This document shows, one piece after another, positions 23,098-34,678 of a stretch of 64,000 nt of DNA. Within the stretch, counting starts at the first letter, position 1; every line of letters begins with the position of its first letter. The notes beneath the pieces were generated by a model. It was not told where the DNA came from. It did not search any database and saw only the letters and a list, made by a program, of their open reading frames with translations. This DNA comes from Labia minor (taxonomy: Eukaryota > Arthropoda > Insecta > Dermaptera > Spongiphoridae). The stretch lies in NCBI GenBank assembly GCA_963082975.1, contig OY720345.1, positions 58,262,528-58,326,527 on the forward strand. Reading direction: 5' to 3'. Position numbers and translations under genes: made by a program.

Positions 23098-23654
23098 GTG
23101 TGACTTCGGGATATTATCAGGATAGCTCTCGAGTAATGAAAGACAGTATTTCTATATATAATGATAAATATAATTGATAAACAGATTGCAACCAGTGATA
23201 CAGATATTTGCCAACGGGAAAGGCGAATGATGATGAGACTGAATAACCCTTCTCGGAACAAGGACAGCGAAGGGGATATTCAGGACAGGAACAGAATTAA
23301 CGTGAGAAATGATACGAGGACTAGAATGGGTAGATGAATCGGTTTAACAAGGCAATCGGTCGGTAGAGAGAGAGAGATCGTGTTCACGGAATGGCTGGGT
23401 AGATGTCGAGAGGAAAGGTATACGAGAAAGCAAGGTCAGAGATACGAGAATAGGCAGATCGGGATAGCAAGGCAGGTTAACGAGAATATATAAGCAGGAA
23501 CGCAAGGTCGGATATCTAAAGAATCGGTAAACGGAATAGCAACGGTCGGATAAACTGGGAAAAGCGAATATCGGAATGGCGGAGGTCAAAGCGGTCAGAA
23601 CGGTGTCCAGTTAGCGGCTTGACGGCTAGAGGCGCTGAGCGCGCCGCTAACAAT

Positions 23655-23832
23655 AGTTATATAATTTTTAATTTTAGCCAATAAAAAACAATATCTGTTT
23701 CAACAGTGAGTTTTAAAGAAATTTTAAAACTAAGATAAACTAAGATTTTTTTAAATAAATTAAATTTCAAGAAAACAAGAAAATTGAAACAGATTTTGTT
23801 TTTTATTGGCTAAAATTAAAAATTATATAACT
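23655..23832. repeat. 49-bp near-perfect inverted repeat (hairpin-forming)
   Basis: Arms 23655-23703 and 23784-23832 (AGTTATATAATTTTTAATTT and on) pair at 48 of 49 positions around an 80-base loop. Only the right arm and loop occur in the second copy of this block at 39731 onward. It could be a foldback MITE or a local inverted duplication. Confidence 0.85.
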
Positions 23833-23975
23833 GTAAACCGGCACAGTCATTATTATAAGACGTATTTTTTGATTTTCTTAATAAATACATTCATTTTAAT
23901 TGTCTATTAAATTAAATCTAGAATATTTTTTAAATAAAAAGTTCTATATTAACAAGCAAATCATTTCTTTTTAAA
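23704..23975. repeat. 272-bp block duplicated at 39731-40003
   Basis: The block is nearly identical to 39731-40003. Its right boundary coincides with the A of the SOD-like start codon at 23976. The AT-rich sequence carries no coding frame. It may be a mobile unit or the 5' flank of the SOD-like gene. Confidence 0.8.
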
Positions 23976-24200
23976 ATGACTATCAAGGCAATTTGTGTTC
24001 TTAGAGAAGTCGTAAATGGAACAATTCAATTTAGCCAAGAGGGAGCAGGATCTCCAGTTTGTGTTACTGGAGAAGTAACTGGATTAACAGAGGGTCTTCA
24101 CAATGGAATCGGTCAGGATTCAGTAAACTACTGTTTGCCTGGCTGTGCCTCGGCGAAGAAGATGAAATTCCCACTGTACGGATTGCTTGGAGATAAATGA
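23976..24200 (+). pseudogene. Cu/Zn superoxide dismutase N-terminal fragment in a chimeric ORF
   Basis: The first 43 or so residues (MTIKAICVLREVVNGTIQFS, GSPVCVTGEVTGLTEGLH) match the start of cytosolic Cu/Zn SOD, including the VTGEVTGLTEGLH strand-loop. The match stops just before the copper-ligand motif HVH, and the remaining 31 residues (NGIGQDSVNYCLPGCASAKK and on) are not SOD. All metal ligands are therefore absent and it cannot be an active dismutase. No GT donor lies exactly at the break. AATAATAATAATAATAAAA near 24278 could supply a poly(A) signal. Either a broken retrocopy or a chimeric gene is possible. Confidence 0.65.
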
Positions 24201-24204
24201 AGTT

Positions 24205-24615
24205 TATCTTGTCCGATGAATGATTTCTTTAAGCCACAAATGGTCTTTGTCTCTAAGGTGCCTCAATGTTCAAATAATAATAATAATAAAACAAAATCTA
24301 CATCTAGGTAAGTTATACATGTTGGCATTATACGTTAATTTCATGAAAATTGAAACATCAAACTTAATTATTTAAAGTTGTCAGATTAATTGTGATTTCA
24401 TAATTTATTAACAGAAAATTAGATGTCATTAAATGATGATGAAATTGATTTGAAATATTTCAATCAAATTTCATTTTGATCAAATCCAATTAAATTAAGT
24501 TTTGCTTTTCATTTCAATTCAAAATCAAACGAATATTTTTGAAAGTATAATTCAAAATGAATAGTATTAAAATTGAGTTAATTTTTTTAAAATCACAGTT
24601 GAAATTTGCTGGGTT
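24205..24615. other. AT-rich sequence, nothing recognised
   Basis: A (AAT)n tract near 24275-24290 is the only feature seen. Confidence 0.5.
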
Positions 24616-24619
24616 TTTC

Positions 24620-25140
24620 GATAAAGGAAATACTTAATTTTCAGGGAATCACAAAATTTCTTTAATCCAAATATTAACGATTGGATTCTACACCCTTCGC
24701 CCATCTTTTAGGCAAATTATGGATACCATCACAAAAAACTTTTTCTCTTTCGAGCCAAACCATTCGACTTATTGAAAATTAACGAAGCGGTGCTCTTCAA
24801 GTGAGTGTCCCATTGATGCGAAAAGGTGATAGTCGGACGGGACCAGGTCTGGATATCACGGCCGGTGCGATAATATTTCCCAATTGAGTGCTTTTAATGT
24901 GTTCTTCACCAGTTTAGCGGTATGAGACGGCGCTTTGTCATGCTGCAAGATAACTTTGCCATGTCATCGGGCCCATTCCGGCCGTTTTTCGATCAACGCA
25001 TGATTCATATTGATAATTTGTTGTCTGTAGCGATCCATATTCACCGTTTCACCAGGTTTTAATAACTCATAGTACACCACACCACACTGGACCCACCAAA
25101 CACAGAGCATTTTTTTACGCCCAAAGCGATTTATCTATTT
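24620..25140 (-). mobile_element. mariner transposase relic
   Basis: The minus strand carries, in order, KKMLCVWWVQCGVVYYELLK, GETVNMDRYRQQI, VILQHDKAPSHTAKLVK (second catalytic Asp) and VPSDYHLFASM (third catalytic Asp), the core of a mariner D,D34D transposase. Several stops and frame changes separate these blocks, and the N-terminal DNA-binding part and both terminal repeats are missing. Confidence 0.75.
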
Positions 25141-25350
25141 CTGATTCTCTAACTTCTGAAATGTTAAAAAACAGACATGGAATTTTAAAAATAGAAAACC
25201 CTGAATTTCAACTTAAATATGTGTTCTCTAATCGGCTACATACAATCTTAGTTTCTAATTTAATTTTTTATAAATTATTTCGTACCGAGAAATAAATATT
25301 TAAGCTTAACGCAAATTATGCGTTAATCTCTGACCAAAAATCATATATAT

Positions 25351-25728
25351 CAGTGATTCTCAACCTGGGCGATATCGCCCCCTGGGGGGCGATCGACATC
25401 TTAAAGGGGGCAATTATTTGACTATATGATTTTGGGGGGCGAAATCATTTTCAACTCTAAAAAAAGGTAAGATGATTTTGCGAACAGGCTTTTTAAACAT
25501 TTCCTCTTTTTTTCAATTTTTTTCAATATGGTTCTAAAAAAGGTCAGATGATTTTGCAATCAGGTTCCGAAACTCGATTTTTCAATATGGCTCTAAGTAT
25601 CACCTAGTGTACCTACCTTATATTAGGGATTATCATGCAATTTTTATCTATAAAAATTTATAGGGGGGCGAATTAAGAAGCGGGTCTTTCAAAGGGGGCG
25701 TTTGGTCTAAAAAGGTTGAGAAACACTG
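25351..25728. mobile_element. hAT MITE, 378 bp
   Basis: The inverted termini are CAGTGATTCTCAACCTGGGC at 25351 and GGTTGAGAAACACTG ending at 25728. Each side is flanked by ATATATAT, consistent with an 8-bp hAT duplication, though the flanks are low-complexity. There is no coding capacity. The interior has G-runs (GGGGGGCGA) typical of this kind of element. Confidence 0.8.
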
Positions 25729-26955
25729 ATATATATCATGGAACACGCCTCACTTCCAGGCAATAAAACTTGTAAAATAATTGTACTAACTATACCACTT
25801 TTAAGTTATAGGCAATCATGTTGATGTAATAAATAATTTTATTACATAAAACAAGCGTAAAGCGTTTTTCAAAGAAAAATTAAATTCTATTTTTTTATTT
25901 TTGTTATTTGAATTAAATATACATAAATACCATATCTTTAAATTAATTCAAAATATATTATTTTTTTCCACGTCTATGATTATAAATATTTATATATTAC
26001 AAATTGTATGAAAAATTACTTTATATAATTATCTATATAAAGATGGACTTATTCCTTGATTAAATATGTCGAATTTATCATTAGATTTAAGAAAATATAA
26101 ATTTAATCTAGCCAGAAGCGATATGATTGTAATTAGATGAAATATATGACACTACATTCACTTAATTCTTGTTAAAATTCCAACCTTTATTCTCCTCATA
26201 AATTTTATCCATCTTACTAGGAAATTCCTTGAGTGAATTCAAGATGGTAAAGTAGACTGAGAGGTTGAATTGGAACAACTGCTATTTACACGATTAATAT
26301 TACATTAATACTTATGTAATAAAGAAGTGAACAAGAGAGATATCTTTTATTCAAAATTAAATTTGACAATAATTAATCAATGACCAGGATAAATATTTCC
26401 AAAACGCATCCTTAAGAAATTGAAAAATCAAAAGAGACATTTATGTCTCTGTTAATACTGCTACTATGTAAGTGTTATGAAATGAATATATTAACCAATA
26501 AAAATATTATTATTTTATACGAAATTAAGCATTAAACCCTTAATTATGTGATTCACATTAATATTATTCTTTTAAAAATTGATGAGAGTAAATTTTATCC
26601 TACAGAATTATTAAAATTAAATATTATTATTTCTGTTAACGTCAAAACACACAAACTTTTCCCTCTTAATTATAACATTTAAATATATGAAAAATATGAG
26701 AATACTAATGGCACAATGAATAAATAAAGATCTTTACAGAGCATGAAAGTTGTTTGAGTATTGCAACGGCAATTTTATCAGTACTATATCTCGAAATCTT
26801 TTTTAGGAAGAGATTCAACAGCAGCTTTGCAGTTCTTGATACGTATTACGTTAATGAAATAATTTTCTAGATCTGATCTATCAATGCTGTTTTGACATTT
26901 TGAAAGTACCTAACCACAATGAATGTTATGAAGGAAAGTCGGCTGCTGTTGTGTT
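25729..26955. other. AT-rich sequence, nothing recognised
   Basis: No family signature or repeat end was found. Confidence 0.5.
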
Positions 26956-26959
26956 CCAG

Positions 26960-28830
26960 GCATCAAACATCCCTATTCTTATAGACCTTAACATGTGCCT
27001 TAAGTGTTTTGCTGATTTGACAGCGGCCTCCCAAAGACAACCAAAATTAGGGCTGGCAGGAGGAAGAAATCTCTAAGCAATGATGACGCCACGTGCGTTT
27101 GAAGGTCAATATGCCTTTACGAATTCAGTTCCCCGGCCAAGTCTCGCAATTTATGGTGTGCGCCCACGAAATTTGTGCCATTGTTGGTGACCGAGGGATG
27201 CCCACGACGATCAACAAATCTCCGATAAGCGGCAATGAATGCTGAGGATGTTAAACTAGAGGCGACTTCAAAGTGCACAGCTTTGGTGGCAAAGCAGATA
27301 AAGATGACTAAGTACGCCTTAGTTATGACAGTCCCTCTTAATCTGTTAGATGACAGAAAGAAGGGGCCAGCGTTGGAGTTGACGTCAAGAAGACAAACCC
27401 TCCAAAGAGTGAGCACCGCTGTATAGGAATTTTCCTGTTTTAAGAGAATTTCCGGGTTTCTGAAATATGGGTTAGATGGGGATATTTATTTAAAAAATGG
27501 TCCATGTGGAAACTTCTCTTCATCCCTTGTAGAAATAAGATTTCTATAACAAATAATTACAAAGATTTGCAGGAGTTCGCCAATTCTCCCCTGAATTGCT
27601 AGAGGGTAAAAGACAACGAAAATTATATATATTAATATCTATAATAAATCAAAAGACAACAAATTAGGTTTTATAAACAATTATATTTAACGAAAATAAG
27701 ATTATTATATACAAGAATATTGGAAAAATTAATATTTTATTTGAAACATTAACAATTCGAAATATAATAAAAAATAAATATATATTTACAAATACCTTTA
27801 ATCTGAGGTAGTTTCGATAATTGAACACAGCTCGGGTTATAAATATATTACGAGATAGAAACGACAAAATGATAAATTATGATCTAATCGTTCGATTTGA
27901 TACGAATTAGAAATTACAAGATAGTTATCCAAAGGTACTATTTGCTACGAATGGGATAATTACGAAAGATTTTAATCAATGAAATTTAAATACAAAAACG
28001 AAGAAATATGAAGCCAATACGAGATGAATTAAATACGAACGAGAGAAAACGAAATGAAAAGATGGCTTCCGAAGAATTATACGAATAAGCGAGGGTTTGA
28101 CGAAGACGTCCGAAACGAAAAGAAATCGAATATCAAGTGTGACGAGTCGTCCGAATCGAATAGGCATCAGATGGCTTCCGAAGAATTATACGAATAAGCG
28201 AGGGTTTGACGAAGACGTCCGAAACGAAAAGAAATCGAATATCAAGTGTGACGAGTCGTCCGAATCGAATAGGCATCAAACGACAAGTGATTAAAACATC
28301 AAAAAGCTCAATCTACATGAAGAAGGCGGAAGTCAGTTACGCCTTCTTTTATACGTTAATTGAACTATTTTTAAACAACTAAATAATATTCAAAAGTTTT
28401 TATACAACCGCTCATGATATCATCCACGTAAATATCCTCCAAAAGTATTCTCGCAGCAATCGGATACTTATCAGCTTCATCAAGAGTTAATTGCTTTAGG
28501 GTGCGAAGAGCAAGGAATGGAGCTGATGTGACTCCATAAGTAACTGTATTAAGCTGATAAGATCTCAACGGTTCACCTGAATCAAATCGCCAAAAGATCC
28601 TCTGATAATCTCGATGGGCTGGATTAATTAAAATTTGTCAATACTATAGTGTACACTACAATACATTTGGCAAATATCAGCAGTGAAAACAAACTGACGG
28701 AGACGAAATCGAGTAATGAGAATAGAGATGTTAGATTGTAATTTCGGACCAGGAAGGAGGTTGTCGTCTAATGGTTTTCCGTTGGAAGAGGGACAGGAGG
28801 CTCAACTCAGAGTTGTGTTCAACACACAAC
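26960..28830 (-). mobile_element. BEL/Pao retrotransposon fossil (RT and integrase remnants)
   Basis: On the minus strand a reverse-transcriptase remnant lies at about 28371-28568 (VTYGVTSAPFLALRTLKQL, IYVDDIMSG). An integrase remnant follows at about 26960-27480 (LVIFICFATKAVHFEVASSL, FGCLWEAAVKSAKHL). The order fits BEL/Pao, but the roughly 900 bp between them is non-coding, holds a 109-bp tandem repeat, and is probably foreign. The fossil is broken in several places and looks old. No LTR pair is identified. Confidence 0.75.
28062..28279. repeat. 109-bp tandem duplication, two copies
   Basis: ATGGCTTCCGAAGAATTATA starts at 28062 and again at 28171. The two units are identical until the end of the second. 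A near-perfect duplication in AT-rich surroundings suggests a recent event. The open frames across it are incidental. Confidence 0.9.
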
Positions 28831-28838
28831 TCTGAGTT
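28804..28838. repeat. perfect 14-bp-stem palindrome
   Basis: AACTCAGAGTTGTG (28804-28817) and its exact inverse (28825-28838) surround the loop TTCAACA. It can form a hairpin in either strand. No poly-T or poly(A) signal next to it suggests a terminator role. Confidence 0.85.
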
Positions 28839-28839
28839 T

Positions 28840-29940
28840 AGTGGGATGATCATGAACAGGACGATGAGGTATGTAATAGGGTTGAAATACTGATGGAGAA
28901 TTAATGGGAAAACTTAAATTTAAAAATGGCATAAAATTTGCGATATGTTAATAAAATAAATTTTTTGACAAGCTGAGCGGTTTTAATTTTATAACGTTTT
29001 GAAATCGGATAGGTCTTTCTGCCTCACCCTGCATTAACAATAGAAATTTTTTTTTATTTTAATTCAAATTTACTTATAATTTTAAAATATTTTATTTTAT
29101 TTAATTTACTCTCTATATGATAATCATTATATATAAAGAAATATTCAAATTTTCTTCTTCTCTTGATTTTTCAAAAAGGAAAAAAATGAATCATTCTGTT
29201 TTTAGTAACATTTCATTGTTATATATATATAGTATACCAATACATTAAGAGAGAAACGATGCGTGAATTTAACGGTTCGATGGGACAAAGTTTCGATGAT
29301 CGGTTCACTTGTCATAAGAGTTCAATTCATAGACTCATCGATATCCCTTCCCCATTCACCTTAAACTCAAGCTTCATTAATAAAATCTCTATTAGGGAGA
29401 ATATCCTTGATAATATTATAATTATAGAATAATATAATAGTGTAAATTTTAAAATAATTTTTAAAAATTAAAATACTGAATATTACTTTTAAATTCGGTC
29501 TGATTTCTATTTTGACTTTTTAATTATGGAAAATATTTATCAGGCTGTAGAGCAAGCACATTACTTCAATTATCTCTATCTTAAATCATTCACATCCAAT
29601 TCTTATATCAATCTTATTTCACCCATCTTCTTCATATCTTCTACCATTATAATATTGTAAGGAAAATTTTCAATTTCATATTCTTGATGAATTCTACACT
29701 TATGACTAGTTTAATTAAATCAACAATAAGAAATTCTTATTTACAATCCATTTTGGAGTTTATAATTATTTTTATACATCAAATAATAATATTTTATAAT
29801 TCTCTAAAATTAATGTATATTTTCAAAATTATTCTTTTTAGTTATTTTTTTTATAAAGTTGAAGCTTTGTTTAGAATGTTTTTCCAATAGAATTTTTACC
29901 AATAAAGGGATTTCAGTTGTAATTATTGTATTCAATATAA
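28840..29940. other. AT-rich sequence, nothing recognised
   Basis: No supported gene. The 68-codon frame at 29684-29890 is low-complexity. Confidence 0.5.
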
Positions 29941-29942
29941 CC

Positions 29943-32930
29943 AGGGCTGGGCCGTTCCCCAATTTTTTTAGGAACTCGATACCTTTACAAGTTCCTTGAA
30001 ATCGTTATTCTTAACATTACAGTTCCTTAAAAAAAATAATCTTTCTTGTTTACTTCAGGTAGCTTCCAGGTTAAAAAAGAATATTTAATATAAATTTGTT
30101 TAATTTTTATTTATAAATTGTATATTATTTTTAAATTTTTTTTTATATACATTTATAATAAAACTTATTAAGGTAATATAATTAAACGACAATTTAATAA
30201 AAATATAATTCAAAAAACTTCACATTTTTATTTTTGTCTTTCATAAAAAGGTTCAAATTCAAAATCTGAATTTGTTTGAATTTTTTCTTCTTTTGAAATA
30301 GAAAATATATAAAAATCATCTTCCTCTGGATTATCCTGAGAATTTTAATAATTTTTTATGATTTTGAATTATATTCAAACATAAATTGTTTATTCTTATT
30401 TTTTTTCATCTAAATGTTCTTTCATGACCCATTTCATTTTGAAAGATGGATCAACACATGAAGTTAAAATTGCTTCACTTATTTCCGGGGACAGTTCAAA
30501 AAATGTATTAAATCTGTTTTCAATAGAAAGTAAAATAGGTGAAATTAAAGAAGAAACATATCTCATAGGTTGCTCTTTTAGATTTTCTATTCGAGATTTC
30601 AAAGCAAAGAGAGGAGGAATTAATTGGCCATAAAAAGAGTTTTGACACTTTGTAAAAGATCCAATGCTTGTGCAATTGTCTTCATTAATTTTATATATTC
30701 TTCTAATTCAGAGGTGTCCAATCTTTTCGCGGCACGGGCCGGATTGAAATTAGATCCATGTTATACGGGCCACATGTATATACAAATTTAAAAATATCAT
30801 TATGAGTAAGGTACCATTAAATACTATTAATTAATACTATTTTATTGTAACTTGAAAATACAAAATACTAAACAAATAAAGTATAATTGTAATTATTTTA
30901 TATAAATTGAAATATTTTCATGCATTTTCTAATGCGAATGATGAAACTGTATTTTTTGATGAAGAATGTCTTTATAGTTGGGATCAAAATTTGTTATACC
31001 AATCATAAGCAATGACTGCATATGATCATCAGATAAATTTGCTCTATATTTTGATTTGAGATACTTCATTCGAGAAAAAGTAGTCCCAAACATTGAAATG
31101 TGAATTTAAGAGCAAATTTCTTAAAATTTGGAAACTCTTTTGCATCCAAATATTTTTAAAAATCTATTAAGTTTCCTTCCTTTTATTTATCCTTGATTTG
31201 TTCGTTTGCTTGAAGATCAATAATTTCTATTTGAAGCTGACTTGAAATTTCAGCAACGTTGCAATCAAATGGATTTTGGAACAGCCGAATTTCTTTTGAA
31301 TTCATGTCCAAATCAGAAAATCGCTTTTGAAACTTTTAAATCGGCGATGATCTTTACTGCAAATGCAATTGGAAATTATTCTTCAGTCTTTTTATTAAAT
31401 TCGTCACAGCATGGAAAATGCGTAAAATTACATTCAGTCACCTGACTTTCGAATAATTGTAATTTTGTTCGAAATGCTTTAATTTGAGAGAATAAATCGC
31501 AAATTAAATTGTTTTTCCCTTGGAACTTTAAGTTTAAGATATTTACATGTGTGCCAACATCTGCAAAAAAAGCAAACTTCCAGAGCCATGCAGCATCCGA
31601 TAAAAGTGATTCAGGATGTTTTTTCTCTACAAGAAATAAATCAATTTCACTTCTAAACTTAAAAAACTGCAATAGCACTTTCCCGCAACTAAGCCATCGA
31701 ACTTCAGTATAATACGACAAGTCAACGTACTCAGATTCAATATGCTTAAGAAAAGATTTAAATTGCCGATGATGAAGTGCATGTGATCGAATAAAATTTA
31801 CTACAGAAACAACTGACTTCAAAACGCAGCTTATATCGACATGTTTTATACATAATGCTTGTTGGAGGATAATACAGAGCAGAAAAATTGGTACTGATGC
31901 TCCAGAAGCTCCACAAGCTTATGTAATTTGTCCAACCAGGCCGATAATTGTACCAGACATGTTTCATCCTCCATCAATTGTCACACTTTTGAGTCTATTC
32001 CAGTCTAAGTTAAACTTTATCAACGTTTTTTCTACTTCTTCGAATATATCTTTTCCAGTTGTAGTACTGTGCATGCTATTAAGGGAGGCCAATTCTTGTA
32101 TGACATTAAGTTCGATATCAACTCCACGAACAAAAATTAAAAGTTGTGAAGTGTCATCAACATCAGTTGATTCATCCATAGCAAGAGAATATTGAGTGAA
32201 CCGCTGTGTTTTACTAGTAACCTAGTAAAATTCATAATACATATTTTTCACTGTCAACCGAGACGATGCAATCGGCTAGCAACGTAACGCCGTTAGCTGT
32301 CATGGCTGTCATTGTCATCTGTCAAACGATACGCACCGTTATAACACCATTTTTTGCGTTAGATTGTTATCTTTCGTTTGTTGTATGAGTAAAATGTCAT
32401 CGTTCTCGTCTCGCGTGTCCACTCTTGGCAAAAATAGGCCATGTCAATGTGTTTTTCAAACATATTATTCATTTTCGATATACCTTTATGAAAATGAAAA
32501 GGTTTGGGCGAAAACATCATTATGTTTTAAAACCCTCCGCAGGCCGGATAAAATCACTTAGCGGGCCGGGTTTGGCCCGCGGGCCGTAGTTTGGACACCT
32601 CTATTCTAAATAATCAAAGTCAATATCTCTAAATGGTTTTAGTCCGAGATCTTTGCACAGAGAAAGTTTAGTTTTTCTTTATTCTTAAATATATGTTTAG
32701 TAGAATCGTATAAGGAATTCCATCTCCTTGAAACAGGATAAATAAGAGAACAATTCAAAATTTTACTTATGATTTCAGACATTTTTGGTTCTCGCGAAAT
32801 TGAAAGAAAAAATCGGTAGGAAAAATGAGGAACTTGTTACTCGCTCTTTTTTTTTTTTTTTTTTTCTGGGAACCAGTTACAGTTCCCGTTACAAAAAAGT
32901 AACGCGCTCGGGGAACGCCGTTACTTGCAA
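29943..32930 (-). mobile_element. outer hAT transposon, decayed, split by another hAT
   Basis: The left end reads CAGGGCTGGGCCGTTCCCC at 29943. The right end keeps the matching CGGGGAACGCCGTTACTTGC region near 32910-32930 but has lost the terminal CAG. On the minus strand, sequence right of the inner element reads SRRWNSLYDSTKHIFKNKEK, and sequence left of it reads LISPILLSIENRFNTFFELS and CVDPSFKMKWVMKEH, the order expected of one hAT transposase. The frame is broken in places and the N-terminal BED region is missing. Confidence 0.75.
30709..32603 (-). mobile_element. inner hAT transposon (GTF2IRD2-like transposase), decayed
   Basis: The termini are CAGAGGTGTCCAATC at 30709 and the inverse TTGGACACCTCTA ending at 32603. 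They are flanked by TTCTAATT (30701-30708) and TTCTAAAT (32604-32611), an 8-bp duplication with one mismatch. Minus-strand pieces include DESTDVDDTSQLLIFVRGVD (31964-32179) and EVRWLSCGKVLLQFFKFRSE (31376-31822), characteristic of the hAT group behind GTF2IRD2-like domesticated proteins. Frame changes separate the pieces. It is nested in the outer hAT and is therefore younger than it. Confidence 0.85.
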
Positions 32931-33779
32931 CGTATTTTTTATAAGATTATATAAATAGTTTAAATCTAGAACATATCAATCAGAATCAGAATTTCTGTTT
33001 ATATTTATTTTTTTCTAAATTTTTTAAATAATTATTAAATTAAATAAACTAATATTTCCATAAAATATCTATAAAAATCATTCAATCTGTTTATTTTTAA
33101 ATCAAATATTCCAACTTGAAATAATTATTATCCATTTTTTTTTTTTTTTTTTTTTTGATAAAGTTGATTTTATTCTAAAAAATTCAATATTGTTTTTGTA
33201 AATTGTAATTTAAAAAGAGAAACAGAGTATTGTCAAATCAATTGAAATTTAATTGTTTAATAAAAAATCAATTATTTCCTATATAAAGGGCATTGTATTT
33301 TCTTCATGTCAAATTCAATACTACGTACTATTATTTCAACAAAACAATAACACATACACATATTTTTGTAAAACTAGATACACAATACATATCTATATTA
33401 TATTTATTTTATTTTATTTTATCTAAAATACAAAAAGAAATTGATGAATATGAATTTATTTAATTACACATTTTGTTTATTAAAAAAAAACAATTTTCTT
33501 TTTAGCTTGAAAAATAAATTTAAAATTTAACATTTAATAAAAGGATATTTTTTAAATATTTTTGAACTAGTTATATTTTTATTTATTTTTTATTTTTATT
33601 AATACCATTTATAAATAGAAATATTAAAGTTGTAACGGACAAAGTATTTATATTCTTAGTTATTTTTTTTTATTATACATTTTATTTTGTTTATCTATTT
33701 TTTAGTTTATTTTGTTTTTCTATTCCCCTATTTTATTAACAAAGTTATTTGGTCGCATTATTCTTAAAATGTAATATAT
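32931..33779. other. AT-rich sequence, nothing recognised
   Basis: Very AT-rich, with homopolymer T-runs near 33138. No coding or repeat signature. Confidence 0.5.
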
Positions 33780-34330
33780 ATATAGATATTATATTTCACA
33801 TAAGGGGAGGAATCATCCCTCCAAGTTTTAATATTTTTAGGCAGTTGAGAATGGACAGTGGAACTAGTGATATCATCCCGATATGACCTGGTATTTATCA
33901 CGTCCCGTGATATAATTATTTTGAATATAATCATTTTTATTATCACACCCTGTGATACAGTCGATAAACAGATATCATCCCGATATAATTATTTTGTTTA
34001 TAAACCTTATCATCACACCCTGTGATAATTATTTCTGCTAATTCCAGTGTTAATAGTGAATTACATTTTCTTATTTTTCTATTTAAAATTTGTATATTTA
34101 ATTTGTTAATTTTTTTATCTATTTAATTAAAGTAAATTAATGTGAACATTATTGTGTTTTCCCTTTTCCCTTAATTTTTCAACACTCTTTTATACTTTGG
34201 GATATCCAAAGTTGGCGCCCATCATTAACTTAACATAATTAACAATTCACGGTCATCGTGGGTCATTACAAGTGCCTCATACGTAGATCCCCTTATAAAT
34301 TGGCACCCAACATTAGAGGATCGTTTACAA
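33780..34330 (+). mobile_element. possible LTR plus primer-binding-site fossil
   Basis: The phrases ATATCATCCCGATAT and TATCACACCCTGTGATA recur twice in 33870-34035, giving an internally repetitive leader. TTGGCGCCCATCATTAA at about 34213 resembles the tRNA-primer complement that follows the left LTR of many retroelements, and a related TTGGCACCCAACATTAG lies at 34299. No coding region is attached. Assignment is tentative and the family is unknown. Confidence 0.3.
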
Positions 34331-34678
34331 AGTGACCCCAACTTGAAACGGTCCTCTTTACAAAGTTGAATTTTTGAAAATATATGAATTTTTTTTTTAT
34401 TATTTTTTAAATAAATTAAATGTCCCTCTTTCTCTTAATTAATTAGTGGTGTATATTAAAATAAAGCACATATAAATATAAATTAAATTATCAAAAAAAA
34501 AAAACATTTAAATTTAAAATAATTTAATTTAAAAAAAAATATATTTTTATTCACAAGAAAATTAAATTTAACATTTAACATTTATTAATAAGAGGATATG
34601 TTTTAAAAAAATTTAAATTAATTATTTTTATTAATAATATTTAAATAATAAAAATATTAAAGTTGAATTTTTGAAAAT

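Larger units (their letters stand above)
21708..23650. mobile_element. LTR-like fossil sequence interrupted by a hAT element
   Basis: The phrase TGTAAGAAACGGGG occurs twice (21706 and 21945). A GC-richer stretch, then a purine-rich repeat related to 2641-3210, continues to GCCGCTAACA near 23652, with the hAT at 22004-23097 inserted in it. The TG start and CA end suggest LTR or LTR-related sequence, but there is no internal coding region, so the family is not identified. It is broken and only tentatively assigned. Confidence 0.3.

Noticed and set aside
23976-24200. An active superoxide dismutase gene
   Set aside because: The SOD match stops before the HVH copper ligands, and the remainder is unrelated. 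No further SOD exon was found downstream.
31242-32561. Several plus-strand open frames
   Set aside because: Complementary shadows of the minus-strand hAT transposase pieces. No family signature.
33780-34330. A complete LTR retrotransposon
   Set aside because: Only leader-like and primer-site-like sequence is seen. No coding region or second LTR could be recognised.
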